Assembly (NCBI RefSeq): GCF_000372725.1
Contig: NW_005199901.1
Span: 77,949 to 141,948, forward strand
Source of the DNA: Emiliania huxleyi CCMP1516
Lineage: Eukaryota > Haptophyta > Isochrysidales > Noelaerhabdaceae
Length of the DNA: 64,000 nt
Reading direction: 5' to 3'
Shown here: piece by piece, positions 10,691-22,400 of the stretch
Layout of the letters: every line of letters starts with the position of its first letter
Position numbering within the stretch: the first letter of the stretch is position 1
Made by a program: the position numbers and the translations under genes
The notes under the pieces: model-generated
Database searches by the model: none
What the model was told of the DNA's origin: nothing
The model's input: the letters and a program-made list of their open reading frames with translations, nothing else

Positions 10691-11407
10691 GTGTGGGGAC
10701 GAACCAGTATGCGCGGCGACGCCGTCTCCCGACCTCCCGAGGGCCCCAACTCGGACGGCGACGGCACCCCCGACAGCGCCGAGGGCACGGCCGACACGGA
10801 CGGCGACGGCATCCCCGACGCACTAGACCCCGACTCGGACGGTGACAGCAAACCCGACGCCGAGGAGGGCACCGCCGACTCTGACGGCGATGGCATTCCC
10901 GACGCCAAGGAGTCCAACACCGCCGACGGCGACAGCGATGGCGTGCCCGACGCCGAGGATGCTGACTCGGACGGCGACGGCATCCCCGACAGCGCCGAGG
11001 GCACAGGCGACACGGACGGCGATGGCATCCCCGACGCCCTCGACCCCGACTCGGACGGCAATGGGATTGCCGATGCTGAAGAGAGCACAGGCGACTCAGA
11101 CAGTGACTGCATTCCAGACTACCTCGAGGACAACACCAAAGACACGGACAGTGATGGCCTACCCGACGCCCTCGACCCCGACTCTGGCGGCGGTACCGAC
11201 GAGTTTGGTGGTAGCATCGTTTTCGCAGATTACGGCGAAGGACCCGACGGCGACCCAACTGGACTGCAACCAACGGGCCTGTCCACTGTCGGGAACAAGA
11301 GGTACCGACTTGAAACGGGCGAGTGCGGCACCCCGGACTTTGTGTCACAGAGGCCGAACAAGGTAAACCCCTACGCGCCCGAGGGCGACTTTTGTGGCGC
11401 GCCATAG
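10691..11407 (+). CDS. TSP3-like calcium-binding repeat protein (intact array)
   Basis: 238-codon frame dominated by about twelve 13-residue-type repeats of the form [14 protein letters not shown], each with the alternating Asp/Asn pattern of thrombospondin type-3 / calcium-binding DxDxDG loops. The tail is non-repetitive ([20 protein letters not shown] ... PEGDFCGAP). There is no signal peptide at this ATG, so the real gene may begin in an upstream exon now lost or in the damaged array to the left. Such repeats usually occur in secreted or surface proteins. It may be a functional gene or the surviving part of a decaying one. Confidence 0.55.
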   Translation: MWGRTSMRGDAVSRPPEGPNSDGDGTPDSAEGTADTDGDGIPDALDPDSDGDSKPDAEEGTADSDGDGIPDAKESNTADGDSDGVPDAEDADSDGDGIPDSAEGTGDTDGDGIPDALDPDSDGNGIADAEESTGDSDSDCIPDYLEDNTKDTDSDGLPDALDPDSGGGTDEFGGSIVFADYGEGPDGDPTGLQPTGLSTVGNKRYRLETGECGTPDFVSQRPNKVNPYAPEGDFCGAP

Positions 11408-12349
11408 TTGGTTGGGGTCTGCAGCCGGAAAGCTATAGCGACGCACACGCGGCAGAGTGTGTGACCTATTGGATGGCACCATCGGCAGCCGTCCGCCCCT
11501 CAGAGACGTACATTGCCGCATGCGAATACACGCAAGGCGAAGGCGACGACGGGCTCTATACATGCCACATGGGGGCCGCATGTATCAGCGTTGCCCATCC
11601 GCGCGTCGCAGACGCCTCTCTCCCCCGCCGTTCCCCCCAGCACCATCGCCTTCACCATTCCCGCCTCCATTCCCGCCGCGAGAAGGTTATTTGGCCGACT
11701 AGCATTGTAGCCGAGTGCAGGAAGGAGAGGTAGCCGAATGCAGGAAGTAGAGTCGAGCTGGACGTACGTCTACGTGGTAGGGTATACGAGCGCCTCGAGA
11801 GACGAGCGCGGGTTGGCGGGATCCGGGAGGGGAAGCGCGGGTCCGCGGCGGGTGGACAGAGATTTACTTTAGAGTGAGATAGAGGGGAAGAGGTTGTCTT
11901 ATTGCACACAAGCATCCCATACATGGTACCACCTTCTTCGTAATATAAGACAAGGGGTGAACTTATCTACACCATCTACGCAGCAGAGCGACTGGCGCGA
12001 TTCAGCATACTGGCGCGATTCAGCAGTAAACGTCACTCGTGCGCCTTGCGAGCAGAGTCCATCGCGGAGATAGCGGCTACCCTCTCATGGCTCAGGGCCT
12101 CGTGGCGCGCGTCGCCATCGGGCGCCTGCATGTCTGCCGCGTGCAGCGCAGCAAACCTGCGCGCCTCGCCGCCGGCCGCGAGCTCGCGCAGCTCGTCGCG
12201 CACGGCGCCGAGAGTGAGCTGGCCGAGCAGGGCGGGCCGGATCGAGGCACGCGCCTGGACTCCCTTGACGCGCGTGTCGCGCACCTACCTCGGGTGACCT
12301 CGGGTGACCTCGGGTGACCTCGGGTGATCTCAAGTCGTCTGGGGTGGTC
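11408..12349. other. Intergenic, with a CTCGGGTGAC tandem repeat
   Basis: No gene that I can support. At 12288-12330 a 10-bp unit (CTCGGGTGAC) is repeated about four times just past the 3' end of the minus-strand PhyH gene. An open frame at 11323-11733 has no recognisable motif. Confidence 0.45.
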
Positions 12350-12434
12350 TCAGGTGAGCTTGCGCGCCGAGATGTAGAACTGGCGCCGGACGCGGTCGGG
12401 CGACTCGTTGGCGCCCCCGCAGTGCAGCACCTGC

Positions 12435-12468
<34 letters not shown>

Positions 12469-12484
12469 TGTGTGAGTGAGTGTG

Positions 12485-12552
<68 letters not shown>

Positions 12553-14112
12553 CGTGTGTGTGTGCGTGCGTGCGTGCGTGTGCCGCGCGTGAGGCGGAGA
12601 AGGGCGTCGAAAAGGCGTCGGAAGGGCGTCGGAAGGGCGTCGGAAGGGCGTCTTTGCAGCGCCTGCTGGTTGTACAGCGCCACGTCGCCCTTCTTGAGCA
12701 GGCCGAGCTTGACGGGGCGCGAAGCGATGTACTCCTCGTCCACGACGTTGGTGCGCAGCCCCACCTACCGCAGCCATGTCAGCCATCGTGCCACGCTGCC
12801 CTCGCCCACCTGTGTCGCCGGTGCGCCGCCCCACCGTGTCTCTTCCCACCTCGAGGTTGCCGCCGTAGAAGGCGGTGTGCTCCGCCTACGGGAGGAGAAG
12901 CGAGAGGCCTGGAGAAGGAGGGGGGGGGGGGGGGAGTCCGTCCCCGGCGGGCGAGTGCCTCCGTGTGAGTGCCGGGCAGGTAGATGGTCGGACCCATCTT
13001 TGCGTCCACGTCCTGCGGGCCGCACGCCAGGGACGCCTCATGCGGGGTGGTGGTGGTGGTGGTGGTGGCCGTGGTGGTGGTGGTGGTGGGGTCTCCTGCA
13101 GCGCGACAAAGGCGGCGTACAGCGGCGGGGTGGGGCTGTAGGGGGTGTCTGGGTGGAGCGGCTGCTGCTTCGAGCCCGGCTCGGAGATGAGGCACGCGAG
13201 CTCGTTGAAGGAGGCCTGAGGAGCCGGTGGTGCGAGTGCGGGTGACCCGGTGGCTCGAGGCGAGGCGCGAGCGGCGCCCAAGGAAGGATGCCTCCCGCCC
13301 GACAACCTCCTCGAGCAGCGACCCGAGTGCGGACGCCTCGCCGAGCAGCTCCTGCACGAGCATTGCCGACACGAGGGGTGACGGACGGGAGACTGTGGTC
13401 GGGAGACCACGTCCCTGGGTCGGGAGGTGGGGTCGGGAGGAGCGCGCGGCACGCTCCTGCATCGCGTCGAGTGGCGGTCCCTGCAGAGGCAGCAGCAAGT
13501 CGCACCTGCTCACCAACGAGCAGTGCTCAGGCCGTGGAGGACGAGTCAGCGGCACCAGCAGGTGCCGCACCGGTTCGAGAGCAGCACCAGGTTTGCGAAC
13601 CGGTCGGTCGAGGGCCGACCTCCCGCCTCGACCTCCTCCTCGCACCGCAGCCGCTCCGCGTCGACAAAGTCGCGCAGCGCGTCCGCCGTCGCGGCGGAGA
13701 GGGCGCCGTCGATCCGGACGACGCCAGAGCTCTGCAGTTCCTTGGCGAGCACCGAGCCGCGCTGCGCCAGCTCCGCCTTACTGGCGCTCTGCCGCGGCCT
13801 CTTTGCGCCCTTCTTCTTGGACGCCGCCTTGCCCGCCGGAGCCGCGCCGCTTCCAAAGCCGGCGCCGCTGCTTTGCCGTCCGCCCTTTTGCTTCTTTGCG
13901 ACGAGTGCGGTTCCCGGCTGCAGCAGCGCACGCTCGCGCTCGGCGCGGCGGGCGACGGCCTCGTCCTGCTCGCGTCGGAGGAGCGCCTTTGTCGCCGCGT
14001 CCACCATCATGCAGGGCAGCGCGGCGCGGCGCAGAAGCAGTTGAGGCAGATTTGTCGTATCAGCCGACAGAGGGCTGGGCAGCGGCAGGAGGCCAGAGAC
14101 CGCGACGAGCAT
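12350..14112 (-). CDS. Phytanoyl-CoA dioxygenase (PhyH) family protein, multi-exon
   Basis: Minus-strand gene read as exons about 14112-13571, 13505-13457, a piece near 13380-13285, one near 13215-13100, 13013-12960, 12885-12850, 12762-12663 and 12430-12350. Family features appear in order: FVDAE helix region, CLISEPGSKQQPLHPDTPY (iron-ligand HxD-type segment), YAAFVALQ, DAKMGPTIYLPGTHT, HTAFYGGNLE, LLKKGDVALYNQQ, then VLHCGGANES with the distal His and RRQFYISAR at the end. This is the PhyH 2OG-Fe(II) fold; the substrate is unknown. The N-terminus (MLVAVSGLLPLP...) and a long Ala/Lys/Arg-rich stretch could be an organelle presequence; that is inference. Introns use GT, GC (before SFNELACL and after YNQQ) and apparently GA (after FVALQ) donors. 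Two introns carry simple repeats. Confidence 0.8.
12436..12580. repeat. (TG)n microsatellite inside a PhyH intron
   Basis: Long GT/GTGC run within the intron 12431-12662. A second simple repeat, (GGT)n at about 13041-13092, lies in another intron of the same gene. Confidence 0.9.
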
Positions 14113-14153
14113 CGCAGGTTGCTGTTTGTCCGGAGTTTCTCTTCCTACTCGAG

Positions 14154-15036
14154 TAGAGCCGGCTGCCGCACCTTCAGAAAAATAAAACAAAAAATCGTGC
14201 GGTGTCGTGTCGGATCGCGTGTCGTGTCGTGTCGTATCGCACGGGTTTTCGTTTATGGCCGGCTATCCCTTCATCAGCTCCCCGTACCTCGCGGACACGA
14301 GCTCTTCAGACCGCATAGGACGTTTCCCGGGTCGGTCGCCTGCTGAAGGTCCGTGCACAAGCCCCTCATTCCCCCCACAAAGCACCCGTTTGCGCCACGC
14401 GCCGCCCGCCCCGCGCCCGCCTTTGGAGGAGCCTCGGCAAGAGGTTTTGTTGTGTGTGAGCTTCCCGCAGGCCCAGGGCCGGGAGCAGCTCGCCGCGCGA
14501 GGGAGGCCCTAGGGGAGGCCAAGCGCTCCGTCCAGCGGTGCGGCCGCAACGCTCCCCCCCCCCCGTGCTCTCAGGCCGCGCCGCGCTGCGAGAGAGGAGT
14601 GGTCGGCAAGGCGGGTCTACCTCCCTTGCTTGCCTACGTGTCGGCAGACGTGCCACAGCCGATAGCGCAATACCGACGAGGCCGACGCCGTGCCCCCGCA
14701 TTTCCGCGGTGGGCGCGCGCTGTGGCAGCGCAAGCCTCGGGGGTGGCTGTGCTCGTGGCGCGCCTGGTCGTCACGCACCAGCGGAAAGGGCTAGGGGCCG
14801 CTTTTTGACGAGCTGCCTTGGCGCAGGAGAGAGGCCGCTTCCGCGAGCGACGCGACCGCTTGATGCTGTCGGACCACTGCCCCAAGACGAGCGTGGGAGG
14901 AGCGAGCGAGGAGCGAGGCGCCGAGCGAAGGGAAGAGAGCGATCCGACACGACACGACACGAGCGATCCGACACGACACGACACGAGTTTTTTTCGTTTT
15001 TATTTTTTCGGAAGGTGCCGCAAGCGGCTATATGTA
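14154..15036. mobile_element. Segment bounded by about 90-bp imperfect inverted repeats
   Basis: The left end (14154-14245: GCCGCACCTTCAGAAAAATA then repeated GTGTCGTGTCGGATCG) is mirrored at 14935-15036 (repeated CGATCCGACACGACACGA then TATTTTTTCGGAAGGTGCCG). Between them is about 690 bp that includes a 151-codon frame (14353-14808). A short stretch of it, LVARLVVTHQRKGLGAAF, resembles the acetyl-CoA-binding motif of GNAT acetyltransferases; no full domain can be read. I found no clear target-site duplication. It could be a transposon with captured sequence or an inverted duplication. The left repeat lies just upstream of the PhyH start. Confidence 0.45.
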
Positions 15037-16254
15037 ACTGATTTGGGCTCATGCGCCTGCTCCTCCTCCTGCTCGCCGTGCGGTCGGGAGCCGGAGTGGA
15101 TGGGTCGGAGCTGCTGCAACGGTGTGAGTGGCCGCGAGGGGTGGTGTGTGTGAGTGAGTATTCTTGATACGAAACCACGACGACACACACCAGCCAGTCG
15201 ACTCGCATCGGTTGCCTCCATGAACGGCGGAGCTATTCTCGCGTCCACACCACACCTGGCTCAGATGCTGCATGAATGGTTGCCGAGGTTGTGAGGGACA
15301 TGATCCCGGCGTGAACACGACTAACTGACGGATCCGCTCCTGACAGTCGCACGCGCCGCGCTGTGGCGCGTGCGACTGTCTTTGTTTGAAGTTAAAAGTC
15401 GAATCAGAGCGCCGTCGGCGCTGTCCCTCGTTTTCCTCCCACGGACCGCCCGTCCGGCACCGTTCCGGGACGCACGCCGGCGAAGCACCATCAAGCTGCT
15501 GTACGGCCCCGGCATCGCCTCCCCTGGCTTAGCTAGATTGAGAGATATTGTGCACACGATCTGTCTCTACAATATATACACTGACACTTCACCTCCCATA
15601 GCTCGTCCCGGTCCGCCACGGCCATCCTTGGCCTCCGGAGGGCCCCCGGCCGCGGCGCGGTGCGGCGGCGTCACAAATCCGACCACAGAGCACCGGGACG
15701 CGGTCGGGCGATCTGAGGCTCAACTAGGCGTATGCATTGCCCATCCAGGGCTATCACCTGGACCCATCAACAGGCGCCTGCGGCGCCGTGGTCACGAGTT
15801 GTTGTTCACACCTGGGCAACCATTCATGCAGCACAGTATCCGTTGTGGTCGGGCGCAACCTGGACAACCTAAACCTCGACACAGTGGAGTTTTGGAGCAG
15901 ACGCCGCGCGGCCAGCGCGCCGCGCAGCTGGGCCCCGGTGGTCACCAGGACGGATCTCGACCCCTCCGGAGGTTGCTCTGCTGAAGAAATCAGTTTTTCT
16001 TCCGATGGTTTCTCTCGAGGTTCTCGAGGTGGATATCCTTTGGCCGCGTTGGGTAGCGAGGATTGGTGTGACGCGATCCACGCAGGCGTGGTTTCTGACG
16101 GCCGACCGTCAGTGCACGGAGTTGCCCCTTCTCCGACTGCCCCGGCTAGTTCACGAGTTTCGCGGGAGTGACCCCATGCGTCAAACCCGAGACCTAGCGC
16201 GGGTGGGTTGGAGGGGGCTCGCTGCAAGGAAGGGCGGTGTAAGAGGCCGATGGT
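15037..16254. other. Gene-poor stretch with a strong hairpin
   Basis: No gene is supported. At 15342-15380 there is a perfect 16-bp inverted repeat (GACAGTCGCACGCGCC with a 7-nt loop), a very stable DNA/RNA hairpin. Open frames around 15700-16170 lack recognisable motifs. Confidence 0.5.
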
Positions 16255-16880
16255 TTTGTGAGGCTAGCACCACACTCCTCTCCTTAAAATCCCTGTGTGG
16301 TGGCGGCGTGCCGTCCTCCCATCCCTCCCTTGCTTAGGGGACCCCTAGGCTTAAAAGGGTGGGCCCTGGGGCGCCTGCGGCTTAAACGGCTTAAAACTTG
16401 CCATGGCAAGTTTTAAGAGCTGCTGGGCCGCCAATTCCTTAAACGGTCTTAAACGCTTAAACGGTGCGGGAGAGCTCCCGAGGTCGATGGTCCGGGAGGC
16501 TCCCGGTAGACACGCCGGAGGCCGGGAAGCTGGCTACAGTCAGCTAGCACGTGTCCCCTATGCGAGTATGGCTCCTGCCAGTGCACCAGACTTACATATG
16601 TGTCTTCAGAGGCGGGTTTGTGCCTAAAATAACGGCAGTGTGCCTAATAATGGCAGTATTGGAGAAAACGGCGCGGAACCCAGCGACGCGTGCCGGACTT
16701 TGTTAAACGGTGGTCTTAAAAGAGGGACCCCCGGTGCCTGCAATCTCTTAAATGGCAAGTTAAGCCCCCAAACCTCCTCGTTTCTTAAAAGGTCTTTAAA
16801 AAATCCGGCCCTCAGAACCCTAGGGGTCCCCTAAGCTCCCTTGCTTGTCGGTTTTTTCTTTCTTTTTTGTGAGATGAAAT
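16255..16880 (+). repeat. Dispersed repeat copy (CCTTAAAATCCCTGTGTGG ... TTTTCTTTC tail), split by a MITE
   Basis: The left half 16272-16332 (CTTAAAATCCCTGTGTGGTG ... CCATCCCTCCCTTG) and right half 16836-16870 (CTCCCTTGCTTGTCGG, then TTTCTTTC) together equal the intact copy at about 45920-46015. The interruption is the element 16333-16835. Confidence 0.75.
16333..16835. mobile_element. 503-bp MITE with 17-bp terminal inverted repeats and 8-bp target duplication
   Basis: Perfect inverted ends CTTAGGGGACCCCTAGG (16333-16349 and 16819-16835), flanked by direct repeats CTCCCTTG (16325-16332 and 16836-16843). The interior is marked by many TTAAACGG / CTTAAAA stretches and has no coding frame. The empty site is visible in related copies of the host repeat at 45960 and 30310. 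The 8-bp duplication fits hAT-type transposition. Confidence 0.85.
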
Positions 16881-17065
16881 TCAGGCGGCCGATCTCCTTT
16901 TTCTATTTCGGAACACCTCTCGGAACGTCCGAAGCCAAGCTCCCACCTGCTCGAGCCGCTCCGAGGCGACCGTGCGTGCGTCCATACTGCCTATTTAGTT
17001 AACACCAGCCCCGACGGGGACGTCATCACCCTCGCCCAGGGATCTACAATGCTGTCTTAAGGTCC

Positions 17066-17152
17066 GACCTGTGGGCTCCGCCTGCGCTCGGCACCGGGCA
17101 CCGACTCGGCACATGTACATGTGTACAAAATGCGCCTGCGGGCGGACCCTCA
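17066..17152. repeat. Dispersed repeat (GCGCTCGGCACCGGGCACCG ... AAATGCGCCTGCGGGCGGAC)
   Basis: Closely matches 44596-44672, with only the middle part differing. The flanking DNA to 17613 has GA-rich stretches and an inverted pair CCAACAAGAAATC / GATTTCTTGTTGG (about 17263 and 17418), but no gene. Confidence 0.7.
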
Positions 17153-17613
17153 AGAAAGAAGAGAGTTGAGAGAGAGAGAGATTTTCCAGTGTATGTAGCT
17201 CTTACGATTTTAGAAAGAATGAGTCTGTGAAAGAGAGAGAGAGATTTTTGAAAACCAACAAGAAATCACGACTGTCACAGTGATTTGGGCTCGGCAGCTT
17301 GTCAGCCCTCAGCCGAAGCTGGGGCCGGTCCCGTAGCCGAGAGAACCCGCGCCGATGAGTTCGACGCGGTCGGGGCGCCCCGCGGAGAGGCCAGCGGAAA
17401 GAGAAGAAGCAAGTCAGGATTTCTTGTTGGCTCGGACCCTCACAGCTCAGAGAGAGATTTTTGTGTGTGTCACAGCTCGACTTGCGCCACTGGGATTCTC
17501 ACTTATTAATAATAGAGCCTGCATCTCAGCAATAAGGAGGCGTCGTTTTTCTTCTGCGCGCCTTTAGAGCCGCCGTCCTCGGGCGATCGACTTTTTGCTG
17601 TTTTGCTCTCTCG

Positions 17614-19427
17614 ATGCTTCCGCTCGCCCTCCTTTCGCTAGCGGCGGCGGCGCCGCCGCCTCCCGTGTCACCACCGCTGCCTCCTTCCGCGCCACTTCAA
17701 AACTGCACCATCGTGTCTTCCGACGACGGTGATGCGACCGACGGGGAGGGTTCCCTTGTTCAGATCATCGACGAGGCAGGCACCTTCCTCGCGGAATCCG
17801 AGGCCGGTCTGCGCGTGGCGCTGCAGTGCGGGTTGCAGTCTGGCCGCGCCAACATCAGAATCCCCGCGCAAACCACGATCAACCTTACCAGCGCGCTCGA
17901 GGTCGACGGGTCCCTTGCGGCGGAGGCGGAGCTGCCCGTGATTAACATATCGGGCGGCGGCGGGGCGGCCATCGACGCGCAGGGCCGCTCAGGCGTGCTC
18001 TTCGCTAGCCGTGTGTCACTGTACGTGCGCGGACTGCGGATCGCCAACGGCAACCAGGGTTGCGTACGGCTGTATCGCACCCTCGCTCGCTTCGAAGATG
18101 TGTCCGTCGAGGGCTGCAAAACGCCGGGAAACGGCGGCGGCTTCTTCATCGAACATTCCGACGTGGCCTTCGAGCGCGTCCTCATCCGCCATTGCGTTGC
18201 GGCGCAGAACGGCGGCGGTGTATTTCTCACCGGAAGAGGCTCCCTGGTTGCTCTCCACTCCTCCATCGCCCACTGCTCCGCTGGCAGCTACGAAGAATCA
18301 GCTCTATTCTACTTTGGAGGCGGTCTGGCAGCCGAGCATTCGGCGCTTTTCATGGCCCATACGAACATCAGCGATTGCCGTGTCCATTCGCGTACGAACT
18401 CGTACGGCGGGGGGGCCTATCTCACCTCGACGTACAGCCGCTTCAAGTCAGTCAAGATTGGCCGCTGCTCAGCCCGGAGCCCCGACGGGACTGCGGCCGC
18501 GGGAGGCCTCTATGTCGAATCCAGTGCGGGCGACCGCATGAACTTTTTGCGAGCGAACGTGAGTCGTCACAGCTACTGGCGGGAAGTCCCCCCATTCACG
18601 GACGAGCTGCGTGACGACCTGAGCGGCATTTCTTGGCGCGAGCTCGCCAACGACAGCGACGTTGGCAGCTGGCGTGCCGCGGAGGAGCCGTCGCTTCTCG
18701 ACGCGTACGACTTGGAGGTGGTCGGTTGCGCTGCGGAAGGGCTCTCCGCGTTCGGCGGCTGCATACGTGAGTGGCACCTGTTGTAAGTATAGCTCTGTCC
18801 GCACTGTGCCAACCCCCCCTTCCCCCCCCCCCCCTGACAGACTACGATGATCCCTCGAGCGCGAGCGAGCACGGAGATGTCTCTCAGAGTGGCGAGCCGA
18901 CCGACGTGCCGTTCAAGGCCATCCGGCTCGCCGCGCTCTCGCTCATCGGTTGCAAGGCAAGTGGGGCTGATTTTGCCGGGGGCGGCGGAATCAGCATCTA
19001 CTCTCGCGGACTCGTTCAGATCCACAACGCCCACGTCGCAAATACGGCTGCGGAGATCCTACCGGCTCAAGATGTACCGCTTCACGGGCTGGCCTTGGGC
19101 GGCGGCTTCTTAGTGCAACTAGCCTTCACAAGCATCCTGAACTCGGCCTTCGACACCTGTGAGGCCATCTCCACATCCCCCGCCTTGGATCAGACCGTGG
19201 CGGGAGGGGGGATCTTCGCCTATGAGGCGACCACGCGGCTCAAGAACGTCAACGTCACGTCTTGCGCGGCAAGGCTTGAGGTTACCCCGGGAGCTCTCGG
19301 AAGATACACAGGTACTGGCGCCGTCAGTGGCGGAGTCCACATGGCGAGCGGCTTCGGACTCTTTGAGAACGGGGCGAGCAGTGCCCAGATCTCCCCTCCC
19401 ACACACACGCGCACACACACGCGCACA

Positions 19428-19459
<32 letters not shown>

Positions 19460-19467
19460 GCCCGTCA

Positions 19468-19499
<32 letters not shown>

Positions 19500-22400
19500 T
19501 GCACACACGTATTACGCATGCACCCCCCCCCCCCACACACACACACCACCACCACCACCACCACCACCACCACCACCACCCCCGCCATGAAATATCACGA
19601 AGCTTTCGCCATTCCGCCGACCCCTTTAGACGACTCGAGCACCTCGCCGCTCCGCTGCACAGGTGCTGCTCTCCAAGTCGAAAGTGATCGGTCCGCGTTC
19701 TGGTCCTAGCGGCGTGGTCACCCAACCTTGGTCTTTACACAACCAGCTTGGTGTGTACGGCGTCGTCGGGACCCTCATCTGGGTCCTTCCCACCATCAGA
19801 GGCCGCTGGCTACCGGTTTGCTCCACACCCCCCCTGCCCCCCCGCTCCCTCGTCCTTCTTCCCCGATCTAAGAGGACCACTCCCTCCCCTATCAGTCGGT
19901 CTACCTGTGCGAAGAGTTCCGCAAGCCGTGTCCGCCGGAGAAGCAAGGGACGACTTGCAATTATACGACGCAGCCGATCCTATCTGACCCCGGCTGCCCT
20001 CGCGACCCGAAATATGGGCCCGTGCCGCCACTGCGCTTCTGACCCTTCCACACCTGCCTCTTTAACTGGCGACCGCTGATTCATAGGCTGTCGATGGACG
20101 GCAAGTACGTGTCGCTCGGCGTGTCGGGTGCATACAACGAAGAGTACCTCCCTTACCGGTGCAACCTTGGCTGTTACGGGAACTCGGCCAACCCCCTGGA
20201 GCAGAACACGGGCACATGCACCGGGTCTTGCCCTGCGGGCAACTACTGTCCCAATCTGGGCACCGTCGACCCGATCATCTGCCCGTCAGGGTCATTTTGC
20301 CCAAAGGCCTCGTCTGCAGCTCGAGTTTGCCCCGCTGGCTACTTCTCTAACCAGACAGGCAGTCTACCGCCCTCCGCCTCCACCCTCCTCGCCCCGCCCC
20401 CGCCGTCGCCGCCGGGGTCCACCCTTCCCACGGTCGCGCAGGCAACTCCGATCGCGACCAGTGCGAGCCATGCCCGCCCGGCTTCTACTGCGAGATGAAC
20501 AGCGCGTACCCCTCGCCGTGTGACGCGGGTCGGTACAGCGACCGCAACCAGAGCAGGACGTCCTCATGCTTCAGGGCGTGCCCTGAGGGGTACTACTGTC
20601 CAACCGGGACAGCACAACCGATCGGGTGCCCGGCCAACACGTACCGGGGCATGGTGGGCGCGCGGAACGAGTCCGACTGCGAGCCTTGCCCTCTAAACAC
20701 GGAGTCGAAAAGCGGCTCGAGGGTCTGTCAGTTTGAGGCCTGTCCCGCGGGCTTCTCCAGCAGGAACGGCAAGTACAGTGCGACCCCAGGCGCGACGTGC
20801 GAGAGGTGCATCGAGCGCCCCCCCCAGCCCTCCCCCCCGCTCACCCGCCTCGCACTCCCTGTTCATGCATCCCGCTCATCTCCACTGCGACCTTAGCACC
20901 CCGCTGTTTCGCCACACAGGTGTCCGAAGGGGACGTTCGCCATCGCCAGTCAGAACGGCAGCACGCAGTGCACCGCCTGCCCCGTCTCCGAGTACCAGGA
21001 CCGGACCGGACAAGGCAAGTGCGAGCCGTGCGCCTGGCAGATGTTCGCGCGGCCGGAGGGCGCGGCGGACTGCACCGCGTTCGACGCCGGCACAGTGGCG
21101 TGGCCCGTGCTCCTAGATGCCTCACGACACTTCATAACGAGCTCGTCGGGATGATGAATCAACTCATGAATCAACCTCTCGAACTGATCTCTAGGCTCGT
21201 GGTCGTTGGGATGATACCGCTGTGGGCGACCATCGGGGCGGTCTGGCGGTTCGGGCGGAAGCGCTACCAGCTGGCGAGGCACGGGCGTTCGGTCGCGGGA
21301 CAGGCACACACGCGAACAGAATGTAGGAGATCGAGACACCCTCCGCACCTCAACCCTCTCCCCCCTCCCGCGCGCGCCCTCTGCCCTTGCCCCGCTCACG
21401 CTCTGAGCGTCGCGGGCGCACCGCCCTCCTCTGCCAGGTGCGCGCCGCGCTGCTGTCCGTCGAGTATGACGACTTGATCGAGGCGGACACGATGGCGATA
21501 CCGGCCGTGGCGGCGGCGGTGCGAAAGCTGCGTCGGCTGATGATCGCCGCGGCGACGTTCGCGGGCTTGCTCGTCATCCCGTGGCGAGCTCACAAGGACC
21601 TTCACGCAGGACGTGTGACCAGCGTCTCTTCACACGTGCAGCTGTGAACAGGCTCCCTGGCTTGTTCGAGCTCAAGGAGTTCTGGCCGTACGCCCGAGCG
21701 CGGACAGACGCGACGAGCCCGGAGCGGCTGCAGCCGCTCTTCTCCTCTTCCCTTCGCACGGCGGTCTCCAACCTGCGGCGCACGCGGCGCTACCAGATCC
21801 TGTTCGTCGTGTGGGCGTGTATGCCGATGTGGCAACTGCCCAGTGAGGTGATCGCGTGTGCAAGAGGGAGGAAGGGAGCGAGCGGGGGCCATCTGCTCAC
21901 CCACGCGCACCGGGCCTTGCACTCTGAATGCCGGCTTTGCCTTTGGACGTGGAGATTTCGGAGATGGTTGGGCGTGGAGATTTTGGAGATGGTTGTTACC
22001 TTACCTTGCCGCACCTTTAGGTGAGTGCGCCCATGCTCTCGTGCGAGGCCGCGCTCCTGTACAACGTCCTCGCGGCGCTGGGCCGCTACGGCGAGGGCAG
22101 GTTCGGGAACGGGTTTCTGTACGACGGCTCTGATCCGCCCGTGCTGCAGTACAACGCCGCCGCCCTGATCGCCCTCTGGCTGAACGTGGGCCAGTGCGTC
22201 ATCACCGCGCTCATGCAGCTGATGCTGCGGCTGTCCATCCACGCCATCGACCCGTCGGCCAGCCTCCCGGCGTTCGGGCATAAGGCCGCTCGCAAGCTTC
22301 GCGTGATGGCGTCCGTCATCTCTGCCGGCGACGGGGTCTACTCAGAGCCTGTCGCTGCAGAGACCTCCTCTCGGAGGCGCGCTGCCGACAAGGTCTCCCG

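Noticed and set aside
12436..13245. Plus-strand frames opposite the PhyH gene, including Cys-Val repeats from (TG)n
   Set aside because: They translate a microsatellite and antisense of real exons.
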